In this document: positions 1 to 8,555 of the stretch, in pieces
Layout of the letters: every line of letters begins with the position of its first letter
Numbering within the stretch: position 1 is the first letter of the stretch
Made by a program: the position numbers and the translations under genes
The notes under the pieces: model-generated
The model's input: the letters and a program-made list of their open reading frames with translations, nothing else
Told to the model about the DNA's origin: nothing
The model's database searches: none
Source of the DNA: an uncultured Oscillospiraceae bacterium
Lineage (GTDB): Bacteria > Bacillota > Clostridia > Oscillospirales > Oscillospiraceae
Assembly: GCA_934589065.1 (NCBI GenBank)
Contig: CAKTNN010000001.1
Span: forward strand, 1-64,000
Direction: 5' to 3'
DNA: 64,000 nt

Positions 1-3000
1 GCAACCTGACCGATGTTGGAAGCCTTGGAGGCCTGTCCGCCGGTGTTGGAGTAAACCTCGGTATCGAAGACGAAGACGTTGACATCCTTGTTGGAAGCCA
101 GAACATGGTCAACACCGCCGAAGCCGATGTCGTAAGCCCAGCCGTCGCCGCCGAAGATCCACACGGACTTCTTGGACAGGTATTCCTTCTTGGACAGGAT
201 GTCCTTCACGGTGTCGCAGCAAACGTTTGCTTCCAGGTTGGCAACCAGAGCCTTGGTAGCTTCCTTGTTGGCATTGCCATCGTTGTAGGTATCCAGCCAT
301 GCCTGGCAGACGGCCTTCCGATCCTCGTCAGCAGTGTTGGCGATGACAGAGCGGACCTTGTTAGCCAGGGACTCGCGGATCACGGACTGAGCGGTGTACA
401 TACCCAGGCCATGCTCGGCGTTGTCTTCAAACAGGGAGTTTGCCCATGCGGGGCCGTGACCCTCTTCGTTGACGGTGTAAGGTGCGGTAGCAGCAGGGCC
501 GCCCCAGATGGAGGAACAGCCGGTGGCGTTGGAGATGTACATCCGATCGCCGAACAGCTGAGTTACCAGACGAGCGTAAGAAGTCTCGGCGCAGCCAGCG
601 CAGGAGCCGGAGAACTCCAGCAGGGGCTTGTGGAACTGAGAACCCTTAACGGTGTAGTCCTGCATATCCTTCTTCTCGGATACCTTGGCGACCATGTAGT
701 TCCATACGTCCTGCTCGCCCAGCTCGTGCTCCTGGGGAACCATGGTGATAGCCTGAGTGGGGCAGACACCAACGCACACGCCGCAGCCCATGCAGTCCAG
801 AGGAGAAACAGCCATCATGTACTTGTAAACGCCCTTGCCCTTGCCGGCCTTGACGTCCACCAGACGGGCACCGGCGGGAGCGGCAGCAGCCTCAGCCTCG
901 GTCAGTGCGAAGGGACGGATGGTAGCGTGGGGGCAGACATAAGCACAGTTGTTGCACTGGATGCACTTGGTCTCATCCCAGTGGGGAACGGTAACGGCAA
1001 CGCCGCGCTTCTCGTAAGCGGAAGCACCCAGGGGGAACTGACCGTCAGCCAGGTCTTCAAAAGCGGAGACAGGCAGGCTGTAGCCATCCATCTTGCCGAT
1101 GGGGTTCAGGATGTTCTTAACTACCTTAACGGTATCGGCACGGCCTTCCAGGTGAGCCTCGGGCTTGTTGTCCTCAGCGGTAGCCCAGGAAGCGGGAACA
1201 TTGATCTTGGTGTAAGCGGTTGCACCGGCGTCGATGGCGTTCCAGTTCTTCTCAACAACGTCCATGCCCTTCTTGGCGTAGGAGTGCTCAGCAGCATCCT
1301 TCATGTACTTTACAGCATCCTCGGCGGGCATAACCTTTGCCAGGGAGAAGAAAGCGGACTGCAGAATGGTGTTGGTACGCTTGCCCATGCCGACCTTGAT
1401 GGCCAGGTCGATGGCGTTGATGGTGTAGAGCTGAATGTTGTTGTTGGCGATGTAACGCTTGGAAGCAGCATCCAGATGGTGCTCCAGCTCAGCCATATCC
1501 CACTGGCAGTTGATCAGGAACACGCCGCCGGGCTTGACGTCCTGCACAATCTTAAAGCCCTTGGTGATGTAAGAGGGGTTGTGGCAGGCAACGAAGTCGG
1601 CCTTGTTGATATAATAAGGAGACTTGATGGGCTTGTCACCGAAACGCAGGTGGGAAACGGTCACGCCGCCGGTCTTCTTGGAGTCGTACTGGAAGTAAGC
1701 CTGTACGTACTTATCGGTGTGGTCACCGATGATCTTGATGGAGTTCTTGTTTGCGCCAACGGTGCCGTCGCCGCCCAGACCCCAGAACTTGCACTCGATG
1801 GTGCCCTCAGCAGCAGTGTTGGGGGAAACCTTCTCGTCCAGGGACAGGTGGGTGACATCGTCCACGATGCCGATGGTGAACTCGTTCTTGGGAGCATCCT
1901 TAGCCAGCTCTTCGTACACGGCGAAGACGGAAGCGGGATGGGTATCCTTGGAGCCCAGACCGTAACGACCACCGATTACAGTAACATCGCTGCGACCGGC
2001 CTTAGCCAGAGCCATAACCACATCCTGGTACAGAGGCTCGCCCTGGGAGCCGGGCTCCTTGGTGCGGTCCAGTACAGCAATCTTCTTAGCGGAAGCGGGG
2101 ATAGCAGCCAGCAGCTTCTCAGCGCAGAACGGACGGAACAGACGAACCTTAACCAGGCCGACCTTCTCGCCGTGAGCGTTCAGGTAGTCGATGACTTCTT
2201 CTGCCACGTCGTTGATGGAGCCCATAGCCACGATCACGCGGTCGGCATCCTCAGCGCCGTAGTAGTTGAACAGCTGATAGTTGGTGCCCAGCTTTTCGTT
2301 GACCTTAGCCATGTACTTCTCAACCACTGCGGGCAGGGCATTGTAGTACTTGTTGGAGGCCTCACGGTGCTGGAAGAAGATATCGTCGTTCTCGTGAGAA
2401 CCGCGCATTGCGGGACGCTCGGGGTTCAGGGAGTGGGCACGGAAAGCATTGACTGCATCCATGTTGACCATGTCCTTCAGATCCTCGTAATCCCAAATGG
2501 CAACCTTCTGGATTTCGTGAGAGGTACGGAAGCCGTCGAAGAAGTTGATGAAGGGAACGCGGCCCTCGATAGCGGACAGGTGAGCAACGGCACCCAGATC
2601 CATAACTTCCTGGACGTTGGTCTCGCAGAGCATAGCGAAACCGGTCTGACGGCAGGCGTAAACGTCGGAGTGATCACCGAAGATGTTCAGAGCCTGAGCG
2701 GCAACGGTACGTGCAGACACATGGAACACGCAGGGCAGCAGCTCGCCGGCAATCTTGTACATGTTGGGGATCATCAGCAGCAGGCCCTGGGAAGCAGTGT
2801 AGGTGGTGGTCAGAGCACCGGCGGCCAGAGAGCCGTGAACGGTACCGGCAGCACCTGCCTCGGACTGCATCTCAACGACCTTTACGGTGTCGCCGAAGAT
2901 GTTCTTACGACCGGCAGCAGACCACTGGTCAACATTGTCGGCCATGGGGCTGGACGGGGTAATGGGGTAAATGCCAGCAACCTCGGTAAAGGCATAGCTG

Positions 3001-3050
3001 ACGTGGGCGGCAGCGGTATTGCCGTCCATGGTTTTAAATTTTCTTGCCAA
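1..3050 (-). CDS. nifJ: pyruvate:ferredoxin (flavodoxin) oxidoreductase, 3' end cut by window edge
   Basis: Oxidises pyruvate with CoA to acetyl-CoA and CO2 and reduces ferredoxin, a central step in anaerobic fermentation in the cytoplasm. The minus strand reads about 1016 residues from a TTG start at 3050, which has AGGAGG nine bases upstream; the next in-frame ATG is at 3029. Visible parts in order: N-terminal thiamine-type domain with YPITPSSPMA, two ferredoxin-type 4Fe-4S clusters (CIQCNNC near residue 696 and CMGCGVCVGVC near residue 751), and the thiamine-diphosphate domain with GCSSIWGG near residue 842. Family members are about 1170-1180 residues, so roughly 160 C-terminal residues lie outside the window. 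The family assignment is secure. A long open frame on the opposite strand (105-3101) is only its codon shadow. Confidence 0.97.
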   Translation of the reverse strand, partial: MARKFKTMDGNTAAAHVSYAFTEVAGIYPITPSSPMADNVDQWSAAGRKNIFGDTVKVVEMQSEAGAAGTVHGSLAAGALTTTYTASQGLLLMIPNMYKIAGELLPCVFHVSARTVAAQALNIFGDHSDVYACRQTGFAMLCETNVQEVMDLGAVAHLSAIEGRVPFINFFDGFRTSHEIQKVAIWDYEDLKDMVNMDAVNAFRAHSLNPERPAMRGSHENDDIFFQHREASNKYYNALPAVVEKYMAKVNEKLGTNYQLFNYYGAEDADRVIVAMGSINDVAEEVIDYLNAHGEKVGLVKVRLFRPFCAEKLLAAIPASAKKIAVLDRTKEPGSQGEPLYQDVVMALAKAGRSDVTVIGGRYGLGSKDTHPASVFAVYEELAKDAPKNEFTIGIVDDVTHLSLDEKVSPNTAAEGTIECKFWGLGGDGTVGANKNSIKIIGDHTDKYVQAYFQYDSKKTGGVTVSHLRFGDKPIKSPYYINKADFVACHNPSYITKGFKIVQDVKPGGVFLINCQWDMAELEHHLDAASKRYIANNNIQLYTINAIDLAIKVGMGKRTNTILQSAFFSLAKVMPAEDAVKYMKDAAEHSYAKKGMDVVEKNWNAIDAGATAYTKINVPASWATAEDNKPEAHLEGRADTVKVVKNILNPIGKMDGYSLPVSAFEDLADGQFPLGASAYEKRGVAVTVPHWDETKCIQCNNCAYVCPHATIRPFALTEAEAAAAPAGARLVDVKAGKGKGVYKYMMAVSPLDCMGCGVCVGVCPTQAITMVPQEHELGEQDVWNYMVAKVSEKKDMQDYTVKGSQFHKPLLEFSGSCAGCAETSYARLVTQLFGDRMYISNATGCSSIWGGPAATAPYTVNEEGHGPAWANSLFEDNAEHGLGMYTAQSVIRESLANKVRSVIANTADEDRKAVCQAWLDTYNDGNANKEATKALVANLEANVCCDTVKDILSKKEYLSKKSVWIFGGDGWAYDIGFGGVDHVLASNKDVNVFVFDTEVYSNTGGQASKASNIGQV

Positions 3051-3089
3051 AATGAAATACCTCCTAAAGGATTCAAGTTTTGCGAATAC

Positions 3090-3118
3090 ATTCTACCATA
3101 GAAGCACCGGATTGTAAA
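3090..3118 (-). promoter_or_regulatory. sigma-A promoter of nifJ
   Basis: On the minus strand the -35 is TTTACA (3113-3118), the spacer is 17 bases and the -10 is TAGAAT (3090-3095), about 40 bases before the nifJ start. A GTGAA-AAA-TTCAC-type inverted repeat sits upstream at 3136-3152. Confidence 0.75.
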
Positions 3119-3135
3119 GCCAGGAAGCAACATTT

Positions 3136-3152
3136 TTGTGAAAAATTCACGA
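3136..3152. promoter_or_regulatory. inverted repeat resembling a Rex operator upstream of nifJ
   Basis: TTGTGAA, three bases, then TTCACGA. The Rex consensus in Firmicutes is TTGTGAA-N4-TTCACAA, so this site has one base less between the arms and one mismatch. It lies upstream of the -35, which is unusual for simple repression. Rex is encoded in this window at 19488. Tentative. Confidence 0.3.
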
Positions 3153-3221
3153 GAACCGCCTCCGGAATGACACAGAATGCTATATGGTTTTCTTGTAGGG
3201 GTATATAAAATCAAATAGGGA

Positions 3222-3250
3222 TTGTTTTTTGTCGCGTTTTGGGTTATGAT
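3222..3250 (+). promoter_or_regulatory. probable promoter of comM
   Basis: TTGTTT (3222-3227), 17 bases, TATGAT (3245-3250), 66 bases before the comM ATG. The -10 is good and the -35 is weak. Confidence 0.5.
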
Positions 3251-3315
3251 GAAATTATAGATGTATAGGCAGCCTGTTATACACGGCTATCTGGCTGCCG
3301 GAAGGGGTGGGGAAA

Positions 3316-4836
3316 ATGATTTGTTCCGTGCGCACCATGGGCATTTCCGGAATCTACGGCAGTCCCGTTTCTGCGGAGTGTTTTATTTCCAACGGGCTGC
3401 CCGGTTTTGACGTGGTCGGTCTGCCGGATGCTGCGGTAAAAGAGGCCAGAGAGCGGGTTCGGGCGGCGGTGAAGAGCAGCCATTTAAAGTTTCCGGTGAG
3501 CCGGATTACCGTGAATCTTTCTCCGGCAAACCAGAAAAAGGCGGGTACGCACTATGACCTGCCCATTCTACTGAGCATCCTGGCGGCCTCCGGGGAGGTA
3601 AAAGCGCCGGGGGAGGACTGCGCTTTTTTGGGAGAGGTTTCCCTGGACGGTTCGGTGCGGGGCGTATCCGGCGTGCTGCCTATGGCCCTGGCTGCCAAGG
3701 AGGCGGGCATCCGCAGGCTCTTTGTCCCGGCGGATAACGCCGCAGAGGCAACTCTGGCCCGGGGGCCGGAGATCATCCCCATCCATTCGGTGTCGGAGCT
3801 GGCGGACGGCCTCAACGGTCTGGCGGCCCTTTGCCCCGAAAAGCTGTGGCAGCCGGAGCAGACCCAGGAGCCGGAACCGGACTTTAAGGATGTGCTGGGC
3901 CAGGAGAATGTGAAGCGGGCGCTGGAGGTTGCCGCCGCCGGCAGCCACAATGTGCTGCTCATCGGCCCTCCCGGGTCGGGCAAAAGCATGCTCAGCAAGC
4001 GCCTGCCCTCCATTTTGCCGGACATGACCTGGAAGGAATCCCTGGAAGTCAGCCAGATTTACTCCGTGATGGGCCTGCTTACGGCAAGTCATCCCCTGGT
4101 TACCCGGCGGCCCTTCCGTTCGCCCCACCACACGGTTTCCAATGCGGGGCTGGTGGGCGGCGGCAGCAATCCCAAGCCGGGAGAAATCTCCCTGGCCCAC
4201 AAGGGGGTACTGTTTCTGGATGAGCTGCCGGAATTCCGGAAGGATTCTTTGGATCTTATGCGTCAGCCCCTGGAAGACGGCAAGGTGACCATTTCCCGGG
4301 TTTCCGGTTCCACTACCTATCCTGCGGAATTTATGATGGTCTGCGCCATGAACCCCTGTAAATGCGGCTGGTACGGCGACCCCAGCGGCAGGTGCCGGTG
4401 CAGCCAGCAGTCCGTGGAAAACTACCAGAGCCGGATTTCCGGGCCGATGCTGGACCGGATCGATATCATTGTAGAGGTTCCTTCCGTGCATTTTGAAGAC
4501 CTGCGGACGCGGGCGGAGGCAGAGCCCTCCAGTGCCATCAAGGAGCGGGTGAACCGGGCGCGTCAGGTGCAGCTGAGCCGCTACGGAGACGGCAGCGGGA
4601 TGTGCAACGCCCGAATGGGCCCGGCGGAAATGCGGGAATACTGCGCCCTTTCCGATGACTGTGCCGCCATTATGAAGCAGGCCTTTGATACCATGGGCCT
4701 GACCGCCAGAAGTTACGACCGGATTCTGCGGGTGGCCCGAACCATTGCCGATCTGGACGGCAGTGAGGAAATCGGCTTGCAGCACCTGGCAGAGGCCATC
4801 CAGTATCGGGCGGTAAACCTGGGCAGGCAGGGGTAA
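3316..4836 (+). CDS. comM: YifB/ComM family Mg-chelatase-like AAA+ ATPase
   Basis: A 506-residue AAA+ protein of the YifB/ComM family. In naturally transformable bacteria ComM is a hexameric helicase that promotes branch migration during recombination; in other bacteria the role is less clear. An N-terminal ChlI-type domain starts MICSVRTMGISG, followed by Walker A GPPGSGKS near residue 220, Walker B VLFLDELPEF, and a C-terminal Mg-chelatase domain with the CAMNPCKCGWYG cysteine motif. I chose ATG 3316 because a GGGGTGG-type ribosome site precedes it; an in-frame GTG at 3307 has the purine run too close. A DprA-like gene lies 9 kb downstream, but the two are not one operon. Confidence 0.93.
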   Translation: MICSVRTMGISGIYGSPVSAECFISNGLPGFDVVGLPDAAVKEARERVRAAVKSSHLKFPVSRITVNLSPANQKKAGTHYDLPILLSILAASGEVKAPGEDCAFLGEVSLDGSVRGVSGVLPMALAAKEAGIRRLFVPADNAAEATLARGPEIIPIHSVSELADGLNGLAALCPEKLWQPEQTQEPEPDFKDVLGQENVKRALEVAAAGSHNVLLIGPPGSGKSMLSKRLPSILPDMTWKESLEVSQIYSVMGLLTASHPLVTRRPFRSPHHTVSNAGLVGGGSNPKPGEISLAHKGVLFLDELPEFRKDSLDLMRQPLEDGKVTISRVSGSTTYPAEFMMVCAMNPCKCGWYGDPSGRCRCSQQSVENYQSRISGPMLDRIDIIVEVPSVHFEDLRTRAEAEPSSAIKERVNRARQVQLSRYGDGSGMCNARMGPAEMREYCALSDDCAAIMKQAFDTMGLTARSYDRILRVARTIADLDGSEEIGLQHLAEAIQYRAVNLGRQG

Positions 4837-4876
4837 AACCCTCCAGGCATCGGGCGTAACGGCAACGAAATATTTC

Positions 4877-4905
4877 TTGAAAAAGTGGATCCATTGGGAT
4901 ATAAT
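4877..4905 (+). promoter_or_regulatory. sigma-A promoter of thiI
   Basis: TTGAAA (4877-4882), 17 bases, TATAAT (4900-4905), 47 bases before the thiI start. It probably also serves pncC. Confidence 0.85.
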
Positions 4906-4951
4906 AGCCCCATTGTGAATTTTTACGGCAAAAAGTGAGAAAGGAAACCAC

Positions 4952-6142
4952 ATGAACGAAATTTTTCTTTTGAAATTGGGCGAGATTATTCTCAAGGGCT
5001 CCAATAAGCGTCAGTTTGAAAACAAGCTGCGGCAGAATATCCGCAGACGCATGAAGCCCTACGGCAGCTTTGATGTTTACATTTTGCAGTCCACGGTATA
5101 TGTGGAGCCCCAGGACGAGGAAGCGGACGTGGAAGGGGCCTGGGAGGCCTGCAAAAGCGTGTTCGGCGTAAACAGTATTTGCCGCTGCCGTCCCTGCGAA
5201 AAGAATATGGACGCCATATTTGAGGCGGTGGAAGCCTACTTAGGTGACGAGCTGGACTGCGCTGCCTCCTTTAAGGTGGAATCCAAAAGGTCTGATAAGC
5301 AGTTCCCCATGGGGTCGATTGCCATTTCTCAGGAGATCGGCGGACGCCTGGCAGAGGCCCACCCCGGGGTGAAGGTGGATGTCCATCATCCGGAATACAC
5401 CGTGTATGTAGAAGTTCGGGATCATGCGGCTTATGTTCACGGCCCGGCGCTCCCCGGTGCAGGCGGACTGCCCACGGGGGTGGGCGGCAGAGCGATGTGT
5501 CTGCTCTCCGGCGGTATCGACAGCCCGGTTTCTGCCTATATGATGGCAAAGCGGGGGGTGGAAATCGAGGCAGTTCACTTCTTCTCCTATCCCTATACCT
5601 CCCAGCTGGCGAAAGACAAGGTGCTGGAGCTGGCAAGACTGGTTACCCGCTACAGCGGAAAGATGACCGTAAACATCGTCTCCTTCACGGAGATTCAGGA
5701 GGCCATCCGGGACAACTGCCCGGAGGAATACTTCACCCTGATTATGCGCCGGTTTATGATGGAGATTGCCCAGCGTATTGCAAGAGAGGATGGCTGCGGA
5801 GCCCTGGTGACGGGAGAAAACCTGGGCCAGGTAGCTTCCCAGACCATGGAGGCCATGACCGTTACCGGTGCTGTGGTGGATATGCCCATCTTTATGCCTC
5901 TGGTGGGCATGGACAAGGAGGAAATTGTCACCATCGCCCGGAGAATCGGAACGCTGGAAACTTCCATTTTGCCTTATGAGGATTGCTGCACCGTCTTTAC
6001 CCCCAAGCATCCCAAGACCAAACCCACCCTGGGCCAAGTGCTCCATGCAGAGCGGAATCTGGACAGGGAAGCTCTGATTACCAAAGCGCTGGAATCCGTG
6101 GAGAAAGTGAAGGTCAGCTACCATGACGAGCCTTTGCTGTGA
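4952..6142 (+). CDS. thiI: tRNA 4-thiouridine synthase ThiI
   Basis: Transfers sulfur, supplied by a cysteine desulfurase, to uridine 8 of tRNA and, in many bacteria, to ThiS for thiazole synthesis. The 396-residue protein has an N-terminal ferredoxin-like/THUMP region and a PP-loop adenylation domain with SGGIDSPVSAYMM near residue 187. It ends without the rhodanese domain of the E. coli enzyme, which is the usual shorter Gram-positive form. A GAAAGGA ribosome site precedes ATG 4952. The 3' end overlaps pncC by 20 bases, so the two are probably cotranscribed. Confidence 0.95.
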   Translation: MNEIFLLKLGEIILKGSNKRQFENKLRQNIRRRMKPYGSFDVYILQSTVYVEPQDEEADVEGAWEACKSVFGVNSICRCRPCEKNMDAIFEAVEAYLGDELDCAASFKVESKRSDKQFPMGSIAISQEIGGRLAEAHPGVKVDVHHPEYTVYVEVRDHAAYVHGPALPGAGGLPTGVGGRAMCLLSGGIDSPVSAYMMAKRGVEIEAVHFFSYPYTSQLAKDKVLELARLVTRYSGKMTVNIVSFTEIQEAIRDNCPEEYFTLIMRRFMMEIAQRIAREDGCGALVTGENLGQVASQTMEAMTVTGAVVDMPIFMPLVGMDKEEIVTIARRIGTLETSILPYEDCCTVFTPKHPKTKPTLGQVLHAERNLDREALITKALESVEKVKVSYHDEPLL

Positions 6143-6602
6143 GGTGCTGCTGCACCTGAAGGGGAAGACCCTGGTCACGGCAGAGAGCTGCACCGGCGGG
6201 GGAATCGGCAGCGCGCTGACCGCCATACCCGGCAGCTCCGAAGTGTATAAGGGCGGCATCATCAGCTATACCAACTGGGTAAAGCATAATCTTCTGTCCG
6301 TTCCCCAGGAGCTGCTGGATACCCTGGGTGCGGTGTCTGCCCCGGTGGCAGAGGCCATGGCCCGGGGGGCAAGGCAGGCCCTGCAGGCAGATGTTGCGGT
6401 GTCTGTTACCGGACTTGCAGGCCCGGGCGGGGACGAATTTGGAAATCCCGTAGGTCTGGTGTTTATCGGTCTGAGTGACGAAACGCAGACCCTTTCCCGC
6501 AGATACCTTTTTTCCGGCGACCGGGAGCAAGTGCGCGCTCAGGCGGTGCGGGCTGCCCTGGAATTGGTACTGGAAACTCAAAGCGCAAACCGTAAGGCCT
6601 AA
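6123..6602 (+). CDS. pncC: nicotinamide-nucleotide amidohydrolase (CinA C-terminal domain)
   Basis: A stand-alone CinA C-terminal domain of 159 residues, which converts NMN to nicotinate mononucleotide in the pyridine nucleotide salvage cycle. The TAESCTGGGIGSALT signature is at residues 18-32, followed by a Gly/Ala-rich core (SVTGLAGPGGDEFGNPVG). The N-terminal competence-damage domain found in full-length CinA is absent, and the length matches single-domain PncC proteins. The start lies inside the thiI 3' end, which suggests translational coupling. Confidence 0.9.
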   Translation: MTSLCCEVLLHLKGKTLVTAESCTGGGIGSALTAIPGSSEVYKGGIISYTNWVKHNLLSVPQELLDTLGAVSAPVAEAMARGARQALQADVAVSVTGLAGPGGDEFGNPVGLVFIGLSDETQTLSRRYLFSGDREQVRAQAVRAALELVLETQSANRKA

Positions 6603-6642
6603 AAGGGCCCACTGCAAAAAAAGAAAAAGGAACAAAGAAAAG

Positions 6643-6690
6643 AACTGTCATTGCGAGCCAGTTTGAGAACCGGTTCGCAATGACAGTTTT
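6643..6690. terminator. bidirectional terminator between pncC and the LRR gene, repeat-family hairpin
   Basis: A hairpin with arms AACTGTCATTGCGA and its complement and an 8-10 base loop is flanked by T-rich sequence on both strands. The arms match the interspersed palindromic repeats found elsewhere in the window, so a repeat unit appears to serve as the shared terminator of two convergent genes. Confidence 0.7.
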
Positions 6691-6732
6691 CTTTTGCGCA
6701 TTTTGACCCAATACAGGGCCTTTTTACAGCAG

Positions 6733-8457
6733 TTATTCCTTATTGGTGGGGTCGTAGTTGACGATGATATCGTGGGCGGTGAGCTCCGATACACTGGGGA
6801 TCTCGTTGCCGTACACATTGACCTGTACCAGGTGGAAGCACTCTGCCAGGGCATCGATGTTGGTAATCAGGTTGTAGTCCATGTAGATATACCCGATATC
6901 CGGCATATTTGCCAGGGTATCAATGGAGGTGATGGCGTTGTAAGAGCCGTCGATCACCTGCAAGGAGCAGTTGGCGGGGAAGTCCGGAATGGCGGAAACA
7001 TGGTTGTAGGAGAAATCCAGGGTTTCCAGTGTGCCCAGGGCTGCAATTCCGTCCAGATTTTCCAGTGTGTTGTTGGATACGCTCAGGGTTTTCAGCGCCT
7101 TGCACCCGGAAAGACCGTCCAGATTGGTCAGCTGATTGTAGTCCAGCAGCAGCTCGCTGAGGATGGGCAGGGAAGAAACGGTGGATACATCATACAGCTG
7201 ATTGTTGGATACATTCAGAGAGGTCAGCCGTACGCAGCCGGACAGGGGCGTAATGGAGGACAGGGAATTATAGGATACATCCAGGGTTTCCAGCTTGGTC
7301 AGGCTGCCAAGAACGGTCAAATCGGTAACGGCATTGTGCTGTAAATGCAGCTCCGTCAAGCTTGTGAGCTCCGTCAGGGGTTCCAGATTCCGGATGGTGT
7401 TGCTGCTGAGATCCAGGGAGGTGAGACGCTGGGCGGCGTCCAGTCCGGAAATGGTGCTCAGTCCGCAATCGGAAAGGTTCAGCTCCTGCAGTGCAGGCAG
7501 CCCGGCAATCAAAGCAATGGAGTTTGCGGGGAACCGGCAGGTGGACAGATTCAGGGTTTTCAGGTGGTTCAGCTCGGTAAGACCGTTGAGGTTGCTCATG
7601 TTCCGACCGGAAAGGGTCAGGCTTTCCAGATAGGTCATGTATTTCAGGTCTTCCAGGCTGGCAACGTCTGCCGGAACTTCCAGCTCCTTGATCTGCCACA
7701 GGTCATTGGTGTAGAGCACATGGCTGGGCTCACACTGGAGAATATCCCGCACGGCGGTTTCCATAGCGGCATCCATGAAGACAACAGGCTCAATCACGCC
7801 GCCGATGGTGTAGCCCAGGATGGTGACGGGGCTTACAAGACCGTTATCCGCCACGCTGATGGCATAAATCTGGCTTTCGCCCAGAGGCAGCGCCACAGGC
7901 TCGGAGTAGGGCGCATCGGCGATAGAAGGATAGTCCCCATCGATGGTATAGTAGAGCGTACCGGAAGAGGAAGTAAGGGTGACGCTGATATACTGGCTGT
8001 AGTAGCCGGATTCATAGTCGGCGGTGGGAGCGGTGGGACGCAGAGCCTCCAGTTCCGAGGCAATGGTGGGGTTTTTGATGTTCGCCAAAAGCGACTCTGC
8101 ATCCAAAAGCTTATCCTGCTCTACGTAGGTCTTGCTCAGAGCCATATAGAGCTCTTTGGTGGCACCGGTCTGGATGGCCTTGGAGAGGGTTACCTCTGCC
8201 TTGGTGTAATTGCCGGCGGATTTATACTGGTTGGCAAGCTCAATGGCTACGTTTTCGTCCTGACCGGAATAGTTGTAGGCCAGGTTATAGAACCAGGAGG
8301 AAAGGCCGCTGTTGCCCTTCATATCGTTGTAGCGGGCCTGCTGCAGCAGCATATCCCGGGTAAAGTCCCGATCGTAGACAAACAGATACCACCCGATGCT
8401 GATAATCAGGGCGAATGCCAGCAGCAGGGGCACCAGAATGTGCATTACTTTTTTCAT
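6733..8457 (-). CDS. membrane-anchored leucine-rich-repeat protein with TPR-like and chitobiase C-terminal-like domains
   Basis: A 574-residue protein. Residues 5-27 are a hydrophobic anchor (LVPLLLAFALIISIGWYLFVY) and the rest should face outward. Order: anchor; an alpha-helical TPR-like stretch (about 35-115) with paired motifs around KSAGNYTKAEVTLSKAI; a beta-rich segment of the CHB_HEX_C type with GTLYYTIDGDYPS (about 140-190); then about 13 internalin-like repeats of 21-22 residues (LTSLDLSSNTIRNLEPLTEL type) to the end. ATG 8457 has GGAG nine bases upstream; the promoter at 8493-8521 puts the transcript start near 8486, which rules out the upstream ATG at 8487. Such modular surface proteins usually bind proteins or glycans. 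The ligand is unknown. Confidence 0.8.
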   Translation of the reverse strand: MKKVMHILVPLLLAFALIISIGWYLFVYDRDFTRDMLLQQARYNDMKGNSGLSSWFYNLAYNYSGQDENVAIELANQYKSAGNYTKAEVTLSKAIQTGATKELYMALSKTYVEQDKLLDAESLLANIKNPTIASELEALRPTAPTADYESGYYSQYISVTLTSSSGTLYYTIDGDYPSIADAPYSEPVALPLGESQIYAISVADNGLVSPVTILGYTIGGVIEPVVFMDAAMETAVRDILQCEPSHVLYTNDLWQIKELEVPADVASLEDLKYMTYLESLTLSGRNMSNLNGLTELNHLKTLNLSTCRFPANSIALIAGLPALQELNLSDCGLSTISGLDAAQRLTSLDLSSNTIRNLEPLTELTSLTELHLQHNAVTDLTVLGSLTKLETLDVSYNSLSSITPLSGCVRLTSLNVSNNQLYDVSTVSSLPILSELLLDYNQLTNLDGLSGCKALKTLSVSNNTLENLDGIAALGTLETLDFSYNHVSAIPDFPANCSLQVIDGSYNAITSIDTLANMPDIGYIYMDYNLITNIDALAECFHLVQVNVYGNEIPSVSELTAHDIIVNYDPTNKE

Positions 8458-8492
8458 ATTTGAAAGCTCCATTCTTTTGGAATTCACAGGCT

Positions 8493-8521
8493 ATTATACA
8501 ATATCCTTTGAAAAATGTCAA
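8493..8521 (-). promoter_or_regulatory. consensus sigma-A promoter of the LRR gene
   Basis: On the minus strand, TTGACA (8516-8521), 17 bases and TATAAT (8493-8498) match both hexamers perfectly. It implies strong constitutive or repressor-controlled expression. Confidence 0.9.
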
Positions 8522-8555
8522 GACCGGGGGATTTCAAGGGAAAACTCCGACATTT

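Noticed and set aside
105..3101. 998-residue open frame on the plus strand
   Set aside because: It is antisense to nifJ, whose minus-strand frame encodes a textbook oxidoreductase with both iron-sulfur motifs. The plus frame is low-complexity Gly/Val/Leu/His text and has no family pattern.
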